Source of the DNA: Cupriavidus pauculus
Lineage (GTDB): Bacteria > Pseudomonadota > Gammaproteobacteria > Burkholderiales > Burkholderiaceae
DNA: 64,000 nucleotides
NCBI RefSeq assembly: GCF_008801835.1
Contig: NZ_VZOW01000006.1
Location: 124,001-188,000, forward strand
Direction of reading: 5' to 3'
In this document: piece by piece, positions 55,922 to 64,000 of the stretch
How positions within the stretch are numbered: position 1 is the first letter of the stretch
Layout: the number at the start of each line of letters is the position of its first letter
Program-made: the position numbers and the translations under genes
Notes under the pieces: model-generated
Told to the model about the DNA's origin: nothing
Seen by the model: only the letters and a program-made list of their open reading frames with translations
The model's database searches: none

Positions 55922-57081
55922 ACGCGCCACGGCAGCCATCGCGCTGGCATTCCGCGTTTTCCGTGCAGCGCTGGTGGAGCATCGTCCTCAAGGAATTCCT
56001 GCAACTGCGCCGCGACCGCGTGACGTTCGGCATGATCGTCGGCCTGCCGATCGTGCAGTTGCTGCTGTTCGGCTTTGCCATCAACAGCGATCCACGCCAT
56101 ATGCCGACAGCGGTGATCGTGGCCGAGCACAGCGATTTCTCGCGCACGTTCCTCGCCGCGATGGAGAACACCACGTACTTCAAGATCGTCCGCACAATGC
56201 CCGACGAGCAATCCGGCCGCGAGGCGCTGTTGCGCGGCGATGTGCAGTTCGTGGTCAGCATCCCGGCCGATTTTTCGCGTCGGCTGCTGCACGGCGACCG
56301 GCCATCGATCCTGGTGGAAGCCGACGCTACCGATCCGTCCGCCACCGGCCCGGCGATCGCGGCGCTGGCGCAATTGCCGGGCACCGTCGCGCGGATCGAC
56401 CTGAAAGGCGCGCTGGCACCGCTGGCAGGCGGCAAGCCCGCGTTCGATGTCAATGTGCAGCGGCTCTACAACCCGGAAGGCATCACGCAATACAACATCG
56501 TGCCGGGCCTGATGGGCACCATCCTGACCATGACGATGGTGATGATGACCGGCCTGGCGATGACGCGCGAACGCGAGCGCGGCACGATGGAAAACCTGCT
56601 GGCCACGCCGGTGCAGCCGATCGAGGTCATCTCGGGCAAGATCGTGCCGTACATCTTCATCGGGCTGGTGCAGGCCACCATCATCGTGCTGGCCGCGCAC
56701 TTCGTCTTCGACGTGCCGTTCCTGGGTTCGGTAGTCGCCGTGTATCTGGCTGCGCTGCTGTTCATCGCGGCCAACCTGACCGTTGGCATCACGCTCTCGT
56801 CGCTAGCCAGCAATCAGTTGCAGGCGGTGCAGCTCACGTTCTTCTATTTCCTCCCCAACATCCTGCTCTCGGGCTTCATGTTTCCGTTCGCGGGTATGCC
56901 GCGCTGGGCGCAATGGATCGGCAACGTGCTGCCGATGACGTATTTCAACCGCATGATCCGCAGCATCATGCTCAAGGGCAGCGGTTGGACGGAACTGTGG
57001 CCCAACGTATGGCCCGTGGCATTGTTCACGGTGCTCATCATGGCGATTGCGGTGCGCTTCTACAAGCGCACGCTCGACTGA
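55918..57081 (+). CDS. ABC-2 type exporter permease (YbhS/YbhR-like)
   Basis: A 387-residue inner-membrane permease. One helix near residues 38-58 (FGMIVGLPIVQLLLFGFAI) is followed by a periplasmic domain of about 130 residues, then five C-terminal helices (MGTILTMTMVMMTGLAMTRE; PNILLSGFMFPFAGMPRWAQ). RERERGTMENLLATPVQP is the conserved ABC-2 coupling motif. E. coli uses two permeases, YbhS and YbhR; only one is present here, so it should act as a homodimer. The likely cargo is a drug or lipid-like compound. Confidence 0.94.
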   Translation: MNAPRQPSRWHSAFSVQRWWSIVLKEFLQLRRDRVTFGMIVGLPIVQLLLFGFAINSDPRHMPTAVIVAEHSDFSRTFLAAMENTTYFKIVRTMPDEQSGREALLRGDVQFVVSIPADFSRRLLHGDRPSILVEADATDPSATGPAIAALAQLPGTVARIDLKGALAPLAGGKPAFDVNVQRLYNPEGITQYNIVPGLMGTILTMTMVMMTGLAMTRERERGTMENLLATPVQPIEVISGKIVPYIFIGLVQATIIVLAAHFVFDVPFLGSVVAVYLAALLFIAANLTVGITLSSLASNQLQAVQLTFFYFLPNILLSGFMFPFAGMPRWAQWIGNVLPMTYFNRMIRSIMLKGSGWTELWPNVWPVALFTVLIMAIAVRFYKRTLD

Positions 57082-57096
57082 CGGGAGAGCCCTGGC

Positions 57097-58581
57097 ATGC
57101 GAACTCATCCAACCTTGAACATGTCGATGGCGACGATTGCGGCGGCGATGGCGCTGCTGCTCGGCGGCTGCACGGTGGGCCCCGATTTCCGCACGCCCGA
57201 ACCGACCACGGACGCGCGCTACACGGCCAGCGCCCAGCCCGCGCAGATGAGCGCGGCCGGATATCCCACGCAGACGCTGGCCACGGCCGATATTCCGCGG
57301 CAATGGTGGGCGTTGTTCCGCAATCCGAAGTTGGACGAGACGATCCGCGTCGCGCTGGCAAATAGTCCGACACTGGCCCAGGCGCAGGCGCGCCTGCGCG
57401 AGGCCCAGGAAAACCTGGCCGCGCGCACGGGTGCGACGCAGTTTCCGCAGGTCGACGCCAAGCTCAACGCCACGCGCCAGCAGGTGGATCTGACGTCGGT
57501 CGGCATCACGCAGTTTCCCAGCCCCGGTCCGTTCACGCTGTTCAATGCCAGCGTGCAGGTTTCCTATGCGCTCGACCTGTTCGGCGGACAGCGCCGCGAA
57601 CTGGAGGGCTTGCAGGCGGCGGTCGATTACCAACGCTTCGAACTCGAAGCCGCGCGCCTGTCGCTGGCCGCGAATGTGGCCACCGCGGCGATCCGCGAGG
57701 CCAGCCTGCGCGCGCAACTGGCCGACACGACCGCCATCGCACAGGCGCAACAGCGGCAACTCGGCATCCTTCAGGCGCGACTCGAAGCGGGCGGCGTGGC
57801 GCGCGTCGACGTGCAACGCCAGCAAGCGGAACTGGCGCAGACACAGGCGCTGATTCCGGCGCTTGCGCAGCAGCTCGATGCCACGCGCCATCAACTGGCC
57901 GTCTACGCGGGACAGACGCCGGCCAGCGCGCAACTGCCCGCATTCACGCTCGAAGACCTGCACCTGCCGGACACGCTGCCGCTTAGCCTGCCGTCCGAAC
58001 TGGCGCGCCGCCGGCCGGACATTCGCGCGGCCGAAGCGCTGCTCCATCAGGCATCGGCCAATATCGGCGTGGCCACGGCGAATCTCTATCCGCAGATCAC
58101 GCTGACTGCCAGCGGCGGCACGCAGGAAATGCGCGCGCGCGATTTGTTCAACAGCATGAACATCTGGAGCCTCGCCGCCGGCGTGGTGCAGCCGGTGTTT
58201 CATGGAGGCGAGTTGCGCGCGCAGAAGCGCGCCAAGGAAGCGGCATACGAACAATCGCTGGGCGCGTATCGACAAGCGGTATTGCAGGGCCTGCAGAATG
58301 TCGCCGACACGCTGCGCGCGCTCGACGCCGATGCGCAGACGCTGCAGGCCCGCGCCGAAAACGCCCGGCAGACGCGCGACACATTGGCCATCGTCAGCGC
58401 GCAATACCGGCTGGGCGGCGTCAGCCAGTTCACCGTCATCGATGCGGAACGGCAGGCGCGCCAGGCCGCGCTCGATCTGTCGCAGGCCCGCGCCGCGCGG
58501 CTGGCCGATTCCGCCGCATTGATGCAGGCGCTGGGCGGCGGATGGTGGAACGCGCAGGAAACGCCGGGCGCGATCGAGTAG
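57097..58581 (+). CDS. Outer-membrane efflux lipoprotein, NodT/TolC family
   Basis: A 494-residue outer-membrane factor. The lipobox LLLGGC gives lipidated Cys25, followed by TVGPDFRTPE, typical of NodT-type proteins. Two repeated coiled-coil halves contain LAQAQARLREAQENLAA, SYALDLFGGQRRELEGLQAA and PSELARRRPDIRAAEALLHQ, all hallmarks of the family. It completes a tripartite pump with the HlyD, ATPase and permease genes. GGGAG precedes the ATG, and the gap to the permease is 15 bp. Confidence 0.96.
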   Translation: MRTHPTLNMSMATIAAAMALLLGGCTVGPDFRTPEPTTDARYTASAQPAQMSAAGYPTQTLATADIPRQWWALFRNPKLDETIRVALANSPTLAQAQARLREAQENLAARTGATQFPQVDAKLNATRQQVDLTSVGITQFPSPGPFTLFNASVQVSYALDLFGGQRRELEGLQAAVDYQRFELEAARLSLAANVATAAIREASLRAQLADTTAIAQAQQRQLGILQARLEAGGVARVDVQRQQAELAQTQALIPALAQQLDATRHQLAVYAGQTPASAQLPAFTLEDLHLPDTLPLSLPSELARRRPDIRAAEALLHQASANIGVATANLYPQITLTASGGTQEMRARDLFNSMNIWSLAAGVVQPVFHGGELRAQKRAKEAAYEQSLGAYRQAVLQGLQNVADTLRALDADAQTLQARAENARQTRDTLAIVSAQYRLGGVSQFTVIDAERQARQAALDLSQARAARLADSAALMQALGGGWWNAQETPGAIE

Positions 58582-58598
58582 GTGCGCGTGGGTCGCCT

Positions 58599-59798
58599 TC
58601 AGCCGGCCAGAAACGCGCGCAAGCGGCGCACGCCTTCGTCGAGGCGCGCCACGTCGCAGGCGTAGCACCATCGCACGAAGCCTTCGCCCTCATCGCCGAA
58701 TGCGCTGCCCGGCGCGAGGCCCAGCCGGGCGTCGCGCACCAGCTGCTTGCATAGCGACAGGCTGTCGGCCGCACCGGCGAGGCGGAAGAACACGTACATC
58801 GCGCCGTCCGGCGCGTGCGCCTCGACGCCGGGCAGCGCCGACAGCGCGGCCACCAGATGATCGCGCGCCGTGCGCAGCCGCTGCACCAGATCCTGCGTAA
58901 AGGCCTCACCATCGCGCACGGCAACGACGCCCGCTTCCTGCACGAACGAAGGCGCGCACGAGGTGTTGTACTCGACCAGTTTGCCGAGATCGTCGAGCAA
59001 CGATGCGGGCAGCACCATCCAGCCAAGCCGCCAGCCCGTCATCAGCCACGCCTTGGAAAACGAGTTCACGGCGATCACACGCTCATCGCGGCTGGCGATA
59101 TCGAGGAAAGACGGCGCAACGCCGCCCTCGCGCCCGTAGTAGAGGCGCTCGTAGACTTCGTCCGCGATGATCCAGATACCGTGGCGGCGGCAATGGTCGA
59201 GCACGGCCTGCTGCTGCGCGCGCGACATCACCCAGCCGGTCGGATTGTTCGGCGAATTGATCATCACCGCGCGCGTGCCAGGCGTCAGCGCGCGCAGCAG
59301 CTTGTCGACGTCGAGCGTCCAGCCGTCGGCGCCGAAGTCGAGCGTGACCGTTTCCACTGTGGCACCGAGAATGCGCGGAATCTCCACCAGATTCGGCCAC
59401 AGCGGCGTGACTGCCACCACGCGGTCGCCTGGTCCCGCTACCAGCTGCGCAGCCAGCATCAGTGCATTCACGCCCGCGCTGGTCACGGCAATGTGGTCGA
59501 CCGGCGTCGCGCCGTGCAAGCGGCTCACGTAGTCGGACAACGCGGCGCGCAGCGGGGCGATCCCGAGGTTGTGCGTATAGAACGTCGCGCCGCCGGCAAG
59601 CGCCTGGGCGGCCGCATCGCGGATGAACTGCGGCGTGACCTGATCCGATTCGCCAAACCAGAACGGCAGCACATCGGGCAGGCCGATGCCGGCGTTGGCG
59701 ACCTCGCGGATGCGCGAGGCGCGCAAGCCGTGCACGATATCGCGCGCCAGCGGCGCGGCCTCGGTGGTGGAAGACTGGCGGGACGGGCTGACGGACAT
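58599..59798 (-). CDS. Class I/II PLP-dependent aminotransferase
   Basis: A 399-residue fold type I aminotransferase. NSPNNPTGWVMSRAQQ, ADEVYERLYYGREG and the PLP-lysine segment NSFSKAWLMTGWRLGW (Lys near residue 245) are present. The family includes aspartate, aromatic and valine-type enzymes. AGGAG lies 5 bp before the ATG at 59798; an in-frame GTG at 59804 is less likely. It is the last gene of the omega-aminotransferase-BKACE operon, 70 bp after BKACE. It may remove nitrogen from the same substrate or from its product; that is inference. Confidence 0.93.
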   Translation of the reverse strand: MSVSPSRQSSTTEAAPLARDIVHGLRASRIREVANAGIGLPDVLPFWFGESDQVTPQFIRDAAAQALAGGATFYTHNLGIAPLRAALSDYVSRLHGATPVDHIAVTSAGVNALMLAAQLVAGPGDRVVAVTPLWPNLVEIPRILGATVETVTLDFGADGWTLDVDKLLRALTPGTRAVMINSPNNPTGWVMSRAQQQAVLDHCRRHGIWIIADEVYERLYYGREGGVAPSFLDIASRDERVIAVNSFSKAWLMTGWRLGWMVLPASLLDDLGKLVEYNTSCAPSFVQEAGVVAVRDGEAFTQDLVQRLRTARDHLVAALSALPGVEAHAPDGAMYVFFRLAGAADSLSLCKQLVRDARLGLAPGSAFGDEGEGFVRWCYACDVARLDEGVRRLRAFLAG

Positions 59799-59868
59799 CG
59801 GCACTCCTGGGCGGAAAACGGATGAAGCGCCAAGCGTACCGGATTCCCGCCGCTCCCGCTGCCTTGCG

Positions 59869-60714
59869 CTACGCCAACGCGCCGCGCAGCTCGTCGGCCG
59901 TCATCGCCGCATAGCCAAGGCTTTGCAGCGGTGCCCGCACCGCGCGCAGCAGCCCGGCGTTGTCGGGCGCCGTCGATCCGTCGGGCAGCGTCATGTTGTT
60001 TTCGAAGCCGATGCGCGCGTGGCCGCCCAGCATCACCGCAGCGGCCGCACAATCGGCCTCCTGCCTGCCGAACGCGCACACGGCCCATTGCGTGCCACTG
60101 CGGTCGAGACCCGCTTCGGTCCAGGCCGCCAGGAACGGCAGCAAATCGGACGGCGACGATTTCTGACCCGCCGAATACCGCCCCAGCACGAACAGCACCC
60201 AGTGGCGTCCTTCGGGAATCGCACCGCTGGCGCGCAGCGCGGCGTAACGGCGCACGTCGTCGGCGTCGTACAGGATGTATTGCGCCACGACGTGTTCCCG
60301 ATGCATCCACTGGAAGAACTGCGCAGCGGCAGGCAATGCCGCGTCGTCGGGCGCCAGCTCGCGCACGGCAACCGACGCGGCCTCCGGGCGCAATGCCTGC
60401 ACCGTTGCGATCTGCTGTGCCGGCCGATAGATGCCCACGGCTTCGGTAGTGAGCTGCAGCACCAGTCGATCGCCGACTGCCTTGCGCACCGCCGCGATGG
60501 CGGGCACGTAGTCGGCCACTTCCAGGCTGTGCGTGGCGTCGGCCTTGCGCACGTGCAGATGGATCATGGCCGCGCCGGCGTCGACGCATTCGCGTGCGCA
60601 CTGCGCCAGCTCGTCGGGCGTGACAGGCAGCCGTGGATGATCGACATGCGTCTTACGTGCGCCATTGGGCGCCACCGCCAGCGCAAACGGCCGGCGCAGG
60701 GTTTCGCTTTGCAT
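59869..60714 (-). CDS. BKACE (beta-keto acid cleavage enzyme, DUF849) family protein
   Basis: A 281-residue TIM-barrel zinc enzyme of the family first known from 3-keto-5-aminohexanoate cleavage in lysine fermentation. It condenses a beta-keto acid with acetyl-CoA to give acetoacetate and a new acyl-CoA. The N-terminal VAPNGARKTHVDHP and the zinc motif HLHVRKADATHS are visible, as is RIGFENNMTLPDGS near the C-terminus. The substrate of each BKACE varies widely. It lies 10 bp after the omega-aminotransferase gene, which could supply the keto acid; the true substrate is unknown. Confidence 0.92.
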   Translation of the reverse strand: MQSETLRRPFALAVAPNGARKTHVDHPRLPVTPDELAQCARECVDAGAAMIHLHVRKADATHSLEVADYVPAIAAVRKAVGDRLVLQLTTEAVGIYRPAQQIATVQALRPEAASVAVRELAPDDAALPAAAQFFQWMHREHVVAQYILYDADDVRRYAALRASGAIPEGRHWVLFVLGRYSAGQKSSPSDLLPFLAAWTEAGLDRSGTQWAVCAFGRQEADCAAAAVMLGGHARIGFENNMTLPDGSTAPDNAGLLRAVRAPLQSLGYAAMTADELRGALA

Positions 60715-60724
60715 GGAACGATCC

Positions 60725-62050
60725 TCAGCCTGGCAGGACCTGGTTCACCGACTGCACGAAGCGGTCGACGATGTTGTCGATATCGGCCGGCGTGCAGATA
60801 AACGGCGGTGCAAACAAGACATGATCGCCATGAACGCCATCGACGGTGCCGCCCATCGGATAGACGAGCAGACCGTTATCCATGCAGGTGCGCTTGAGTG
60901 CCGCGTGCGTCTTGCGGGCTGGGTCGAGCGTCGCCTTGCTGGCGCGGTCCGCCACGAATTCCACGCCGACAAACAGACCGCGGCCCCGCACGTCGCCGAC
61001 ATTGGGATGCGCGCCGAGCGCTTCGCGCAGACGCGCGCGCAGCTGCTCGCCACGCGCCCGCACGTTGTCGAGCAATCTGTCCTCGGCAATCACGCGCTGT
61101 ACGGCCAGCGCTGCCGCGCACGCCGTGGCGTGGCCGATGTAGGTGTGGCCGTGCTGGAAGAAACCGCTGCCGCCGACAATGACATCGAAGATGCGCGACG
61201 TCGACAACATCGCGCCGATCGGCTGATAGCCCGCGGCCAGGCCCTTGGCGATGGTGACGATATCGGGCGTCACGCCGTCCTCTTCGCACGCAAACAGGTA
61301 GCCGGTACGACCCATGCCCGACATCACCTCGTCAAGGATTAGCAGCACGCCGTACTTGTCGCACACGGCGCGGATGCGCTTCAGGTAATCGCCCACCGGG
61401 GGCAGCGCGCCCGCCGTGGCGCCGACCACGGTCTCGGCGACGAAGCCGGCCACGGCGTCCGGTCCCAGTTCGAGGATCTTGGCTTCCAGTTCTTCGGCCA
61501 GGCGCTGCGCGTATTGGGCGTCGGTCTCGCCCGCGGCCTGGTCGCGATAGGCGTAGCACGGCGACACGTGATAGGCGGGCACCAGCAGCGGCAGGAACGG
61601 CTCGCGTCGCCACGCGTTGCCGCCGATGGCCAGCGCACCGAGCGTGTTGCCGTGATAGCTCTGGCGGCGCGCGATAAAGTGACGCCGCTGCGGCTGGCCG
61701 ATCTCCACGAAATACTGGCGCGCCAGCTTCAGCGCCGCCTCAACCGCCTCGGATCCGCCCGAAACGAAGTAGACGTGATTCAGATCGCCGGGCGCGGCCT
61801 CGGCCAGGGTGCGTGCCAACGTCTCGGACACTTCCGTGGTGAAGAACGACGTGTGGGCGTACGCAAGCGTATCGACCTGCGCCTTGATCGCCTCGATTAC
61901 GCGCGGATGCCCGTGTCCGAGACACGACACTGCCGCGCCGCCCGAAGCGTCCAGATAGCGGCGCCCATTGCTGTCGATCAGTTCGATACCGCTGCCGCCA
62001 ACGGCGACCGGCATGGTTTGCTTGGGATTACGGTGGAATACGTGCGTCAT
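60725..62050 (-). CDS. Class III (omega) aminotransferase
   Basis: A 441-residue PLP aminotransferase of the aspartate aminotransferase III family that acts on distal or beta-amino groups. DASGGAAVSCLGHGHPRV, the YFVSGGSEAVEAALKLARQY cofactor region and LILDEVMSGMGRTG are visible. The PLP lysine is in DIVTIAKGLAAGYQPIGAML. I chose the ATG at 62050 (MTHVFHRNPK) as the family start. It is the first gene of the operon, facing the RpiR regulator across 196 bp. It would give a keto acid or semialdehyde for the following BKACE. Confidence 0.94.
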   Translation of the reverse strand: MTHVFHRNPKQTMPVAVGGSGIELIDSNGRRYLDASGGAAVSCLGHGHPRVIEAIKAQVDTLAYAHTSFFTTEVSETLARTLAEAAPGDLNHVYFVSGGSEAVEAALKLARQYFVEIGQPQRRHFIARRQSYHGNTLGALAIGGNAWRREPFLPLLVPAYHVSPCYAYRDQAAGETDAQYAQRLAEELEAKILELGPDAVAGFVAETVVGATAGALPPVGDYLKRIRAVCDKYGVLLILDEVMSGMGRTGYLFACEEDGVTPDIVTIAKGLAAGYQPIGAMLSTSRIFDVIVGGSGFFQHGHTYIGHATACAAALAVQRVIAEDRLLDNVRARGEQLRARLREALGAHPNVGDVRGRGLFVGVEFVADRASKATLDPARKTHAALKRTCMDNGLLVYPMGGTVDGVHGDHVLFAPPFICTPADIDNIVDRFVQSVNQVLPG

Positions 62051-62107
62051 GGTTTGGAGAGGCAACAAGGGCGCAGCCGGAATGCGGCACTACGCCAGAC
62101 AGGTGCG

Positions 62108-62136
62108 AGTATAGGAACAACCTTTCGGGTACGCAA
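62108..62136 (-). promoter_or_regulatory. Sigma-70 promoter of the aminotransferase-BKACE operon
   Basis: On the minus strand, TTGCGT (62136-62131) and TATACT (62113-62108) are 17 bp apart. The -35 box overlaps the first operator-like repeat, as expected if a regulator blocks RNA polymerase. The leader would be about 50 nt. Confidence 0.6.
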
Positions 62137-62149
62137 CAATTGTTTCATT
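62133..62149. repeat. Operator-like repeat 1 for the RpiR regulator
   Basis: GCAACAATTGTTTCATT contains the perfect palindrome AACAATTGTT (62135-62144). It recurs with one change 78 bp away and overlaps the -35 box of the aminotransferase operon. Confidence 0.7.
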
Positions 62150-62210
62150 TTGCTGATTCAAAGAAACATATGCACCGACCGCCGTTGGCGTGAAGCGGGC
62201 GGCAACCTGT

Positions 62211-62227
62211 GCAACAATCGTTTCATT
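62211..62227. repeat. Operator-like repeat 2 for the RpiR regulator
   Basis: GCAACAATCGTTTCATT is identical to repeat 1 except for one base. It ends 20 bp before the rpiR-type start codon, where it could block the regulator's own transcription or translation. Confidence 0.7.
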
Positions 62228-62246
62228 CCATCTTTCGCAAACGCCG

Positions 62247-63143
62247 ATGTCCGCCGATTCCGCCACCCCGCCGCAGTCCCTCGATGCGCTGATGAGCCAG
62301 CTTCGGGCCGAGTTTCCCAATCTCAGCGCGCAATTTCAGGGCGGCGCGCGATATCTGCTCGATCATCCGCGCGATATCGCCATCCAGTCGATGCGCAAGG
62401 TGGCGGCAAGCGCCGGCGTGCAGCCCGCCACGCTGGTGCGGCTGTCGCAATCGCTCGGATTCGAGGGATGGCAAGCGTTGCGTGAGCTGTTCGTCGCGGC
62501 CGTGCGCGAAAACGGCAGCCAGCCTTATGCGCGGCGCGCGCGCAAGGTGGTCAAGGAAACCGGATCGAGCAAGATGCTTGCGGAGATGATCGAGGTTCAG
62601 CACCACAACCTCGACACGCTGCTGGCCAACAATGCCGATGCGCTGCCGCGCGCCGCCGATCTGCTGGCCGCCGCGCCCACCGTGCACGTGGCCGGCTTCC
62701 GCTCGTGCTTTCCGATTGCGTTCACGTTTCACTATATCTACGGGCTGTTCCGCAGTTCCGTCAGGCTGATTCGCGGCGACGCCGGCACGCTGGAAATGGA
62801 ACTGCGCGCGCTCGGCGCCAAGGATGCGGTGTTGGTGGCAGGCTTCGCGCCGTATTCGCAGGAAAGCCTGCGCGTGGCCACCGCCGCACGCGACGCGGGA
62901 TGCAAGGTGATCGCGCTGACCGACAGCACGGTGGCGCCGATCGCGCTCGAGGCCGACTGCACGCTGCTGTTCGCGATCGACAGCCCGTCGTTCTTTCCTT
63001 CGATCACCTCGGGCGTGACGATGGTGGAAGCGCTGGTCGAACAACTGCTGGCGCGCAAGGGCAAGGGCGCGATCCGCGCGCTGGAGCAGACCGAGGGTCA
63101 GCTCCACCGCACCGGCGCCTATTTGCCCGAAGGCCGTCGCTGA
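62247..63143 (+). CDS. MurR/RpiR family transcriptional regulator
   Basis: A 298-residue regulator with an RpiR helix-turn-helix in the first 80 residues (VAASAGVQPATLVRLSQSLG) and a SIS domain near 125-260 (VHVAGFRSCFPIAFTFHYIY; ALTDSTVAPIALEADC). SIS domains usually bind phosphosugars, but many RpiR members beside aminotransferases respond to amino acid-derived ligands. The ATG at 62247 (MSADSATPPQ) was preferred to one at 62190 that lies upstream of the operator. It is divergent from the aminotransferase-BKACE operon and is its probable regulator. Confidence 0.93.
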   Translation: MSADSATPPQSLDALMSQLRAEFPNLSAQFQGGARYLLDHPRDIAIQSMRKVAASAGVQPATLVRLSQSLGFEGWQALRELFVAAVRENGSQPYARRARKVVKETGSSKMLAEMIEVQHHNLDTLLANNADALPRAADLLAAAPTVHVAGFRSCFPIAFTFHYIYGLFRSSVRLIRGDAGTLEMELRALGAKDAVLVAGFAPYSQESLRVATAARDAGCKVIALTDSTVAPIALEADCTLLFAIDSPSFFPSITSGVTMVEALVEQLLARKGKGAIRALEQTEGQLHRTGAYLPEGRR

Positions 63144-63165
63144 CCGCGCTTGTTCGTTTATTCGC

Positions 63166-64000
63166 TTATTCGAACGCCTCGTCGTTCGGATTGGCGTAGG
63201 CCTTTTTGATCTGCTCGCTCTGCGGCAGGTCGAACGACAGGTTCTTCGGCGGCACCGGTTTCTGGAACCACTTCGCGTACAGCGTGTTGATTTCGCCGCT
63301 GCGCATCAGACTGCTCATTGCGCCGTCAACCACCTGTTTGAAGCCGGGATCGTCGCGCCGCATCATGAAGCCATAGGCCTCGAACGATTGCGGCGTGCCG
63401 ACCACCTGCCAGTCGTTCGGATTCGGCGCCAGCGTGCGGGAACCGGACAACAGCACGTCGTCCATCATGAACGCCGCCACGCGGCCCGACTGCAGAATCA
63501 GGAACGATTCGCCATAGTCCTTGGCACTCTGGATCGTGATATTCGCGCCCTTTTCGTCGTTCAGCCTGCGCAGGATGCGCTCCGACGTGGTGCCCGCGTT
63601 GGTCACCACGTTCTTGCCTGAGAGATCGCCAAAATCGTGCACCGGACTGCCCTTCTTCACGAGCAGGCGCGTACCGGCAACGAAATAGGTGGTTGAGAAC
63701 GCCACCTGCTGTTGGCGCGCCTTCAGGTTGGTGGTGACGCCGCATTCGAGATCGACGGTGCCGTTCTGCACCAGCGACATGCGGTTTTGCGACGTGACCG
63801 GCACCATGCGCACTTGCAGGTTCGGCGTGGCGGTTTCCTTCTTCACGGCGTCGACCACGCGATCGCAAATATCCTGGGCGAAACCGATCACCTTCTGGTT
63901 GGCGTCGTAGTACGAAAACGGAATCGACGAGGTGCGATGCCCGATCGAAATGGCCCCGGACGACTTGATCTTGCTGAGCGTGGGGCTCGCAGCCACATCG
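63166..64000 (-). CDS. gltI: Glutamate/aspartate ABC transporter binding protein, 5' end missing
   Basis: The last 277 residues of a periplasmic family 3 solute-binding protein; the gene runs off the right window edge and lacks its signal peptide. GHRTSSIPFSYYDANQKVIG, VPVTSQNRMSLVQNGTVDLE and GTTSERILRRLNDEKG closely follow E. coli GltI, and VAFMMDDVLLSG contains the ligand-contact region. It would deliver glutamate or aspartate to a GltJKL-type permease encoded beyond the edge. It is convergent with the RpiR gene across 22 bp. A link with the adjacent aminotransferase operon is possible, but opposite transcription makes it uncertain. Confidence 0.94.
   Translation of the reverse strand, partial: DVAASPTLSKIKSSGAISIGHRTSSIPFSYYDANQKVIGFAQDICDRVVDAVKKETATPNLQVRMVPVTSQNRMSLVQNGTVDLECGVTTNLKARQQQVAFSTTYFVAGTRLLVKKGSPVHDFGDLSGKNVVTNAGTTSERILRRLNDEKGANITIQSAKDYGESFLILQSGRVAAFMMDDVLLSGSRTLAPNPNDWQVVGTPQSFEAYGFMMRRDDPGFKQVVDGAMSSLMRSGEINTLYAKWFQKPVPPKNLSFDLPQSEQIKKAYANPNDEAFE

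Overview
The window looks like a stretch of chromosome from a beta-proteobacterium of the Burkholderiaceae, closest in gene content and protein style to Cupriavidus or Ralstonia. The signs are very high GC, long antisense open frames caused by that GC, an fmdB-DUF502-aspS-nudB neighbourhood, a ubiE/ubiJ/ubiB ubiquinone cluster and a Cox-type molybdenum hydroxylase operon. The genus is inferred from sequence memory and was not searched. I see no rRNA, tRNA, CRISPR array, insertion sequence or prophage. About 55 protein genes fill nearly all of the DNA.

Layout. 1-0.9 kb: end of a cysteine dioxygenase-like cupin gene and an Lrp/AsnC regulator. 0.9-3.7 kb: an NMT1/SsuA-type ABC importer behind a near-consensus sigma-54 promoter with a palindrome about 130 bp upstream. 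3.8-6.3 kb: an Atm1-type exporter divergent from a YciA-type thioesterase. 6.3-14.6 kb: a fatty-acid beta-oxidation cluster (TetR regulator, acyl-CoA dehydrogenase, FadN-type bifunctional enzyme, thiolase, DegV protein, enoyl-CoA isomerase/hydratase). 14.9-22.3 kb: cardiolipin synthase, mobB, an EEP phosphodiesterase, nudB, an unknown coiled-coil membrane protein, aspS, DUF502 and FmdB genes. 22.5-31.5 kb: a sodium symporter, ubiB, ubiJ, a Tim44-like protein, ubiE, a DUF971 protein, an SbmA/BacA-type ABC protein and a HIT protein. 31.6-36.3 kb: a 1324-residue FAD/Fe-S oxidoreductase and a YqaA-type membrane protein.

36.5-44.8 kb: a plus-strand molybdenum hydroxylase operon in the order small Fe-S, large Mo, medium FAD, MoxR ATPase, vWA protein, CoxG, XdhC/CoxF and MocA-like cytidylyltransferase. 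The large subunit carries AYRGAGR and not the AYxCSFR of true CO dehydrogenases, so its substrate is unknown. 44.9-49.0 kb: otsB, a GH15 enzyme and otsA. 49.1-51.5 kb: ilvA and queF. 51.6-53.0 kb: an OprB-type porin. 53.2-58.6 kb: a TetR-controlled tripartite ABC-2 exporter. 58.6-63.1 kb: an omega-aminotransferase, BKACE and class I aminotransferase operon, divergent from an RpiR regulator with two matching operator-like repeats between them. The window ends inside a GltI-type glutamate/aspartate-binding protein gene.

The best candidates for undescribed biology are the RpiR/aminotransferase/BKACE module, the form II hydroxylase operon with its perfect 13-bp intercistronic hairpin and odd CoxG tail, the sigma-54 importer promoter, and a 26-bp perfect palindrome between queF and the porin gene.
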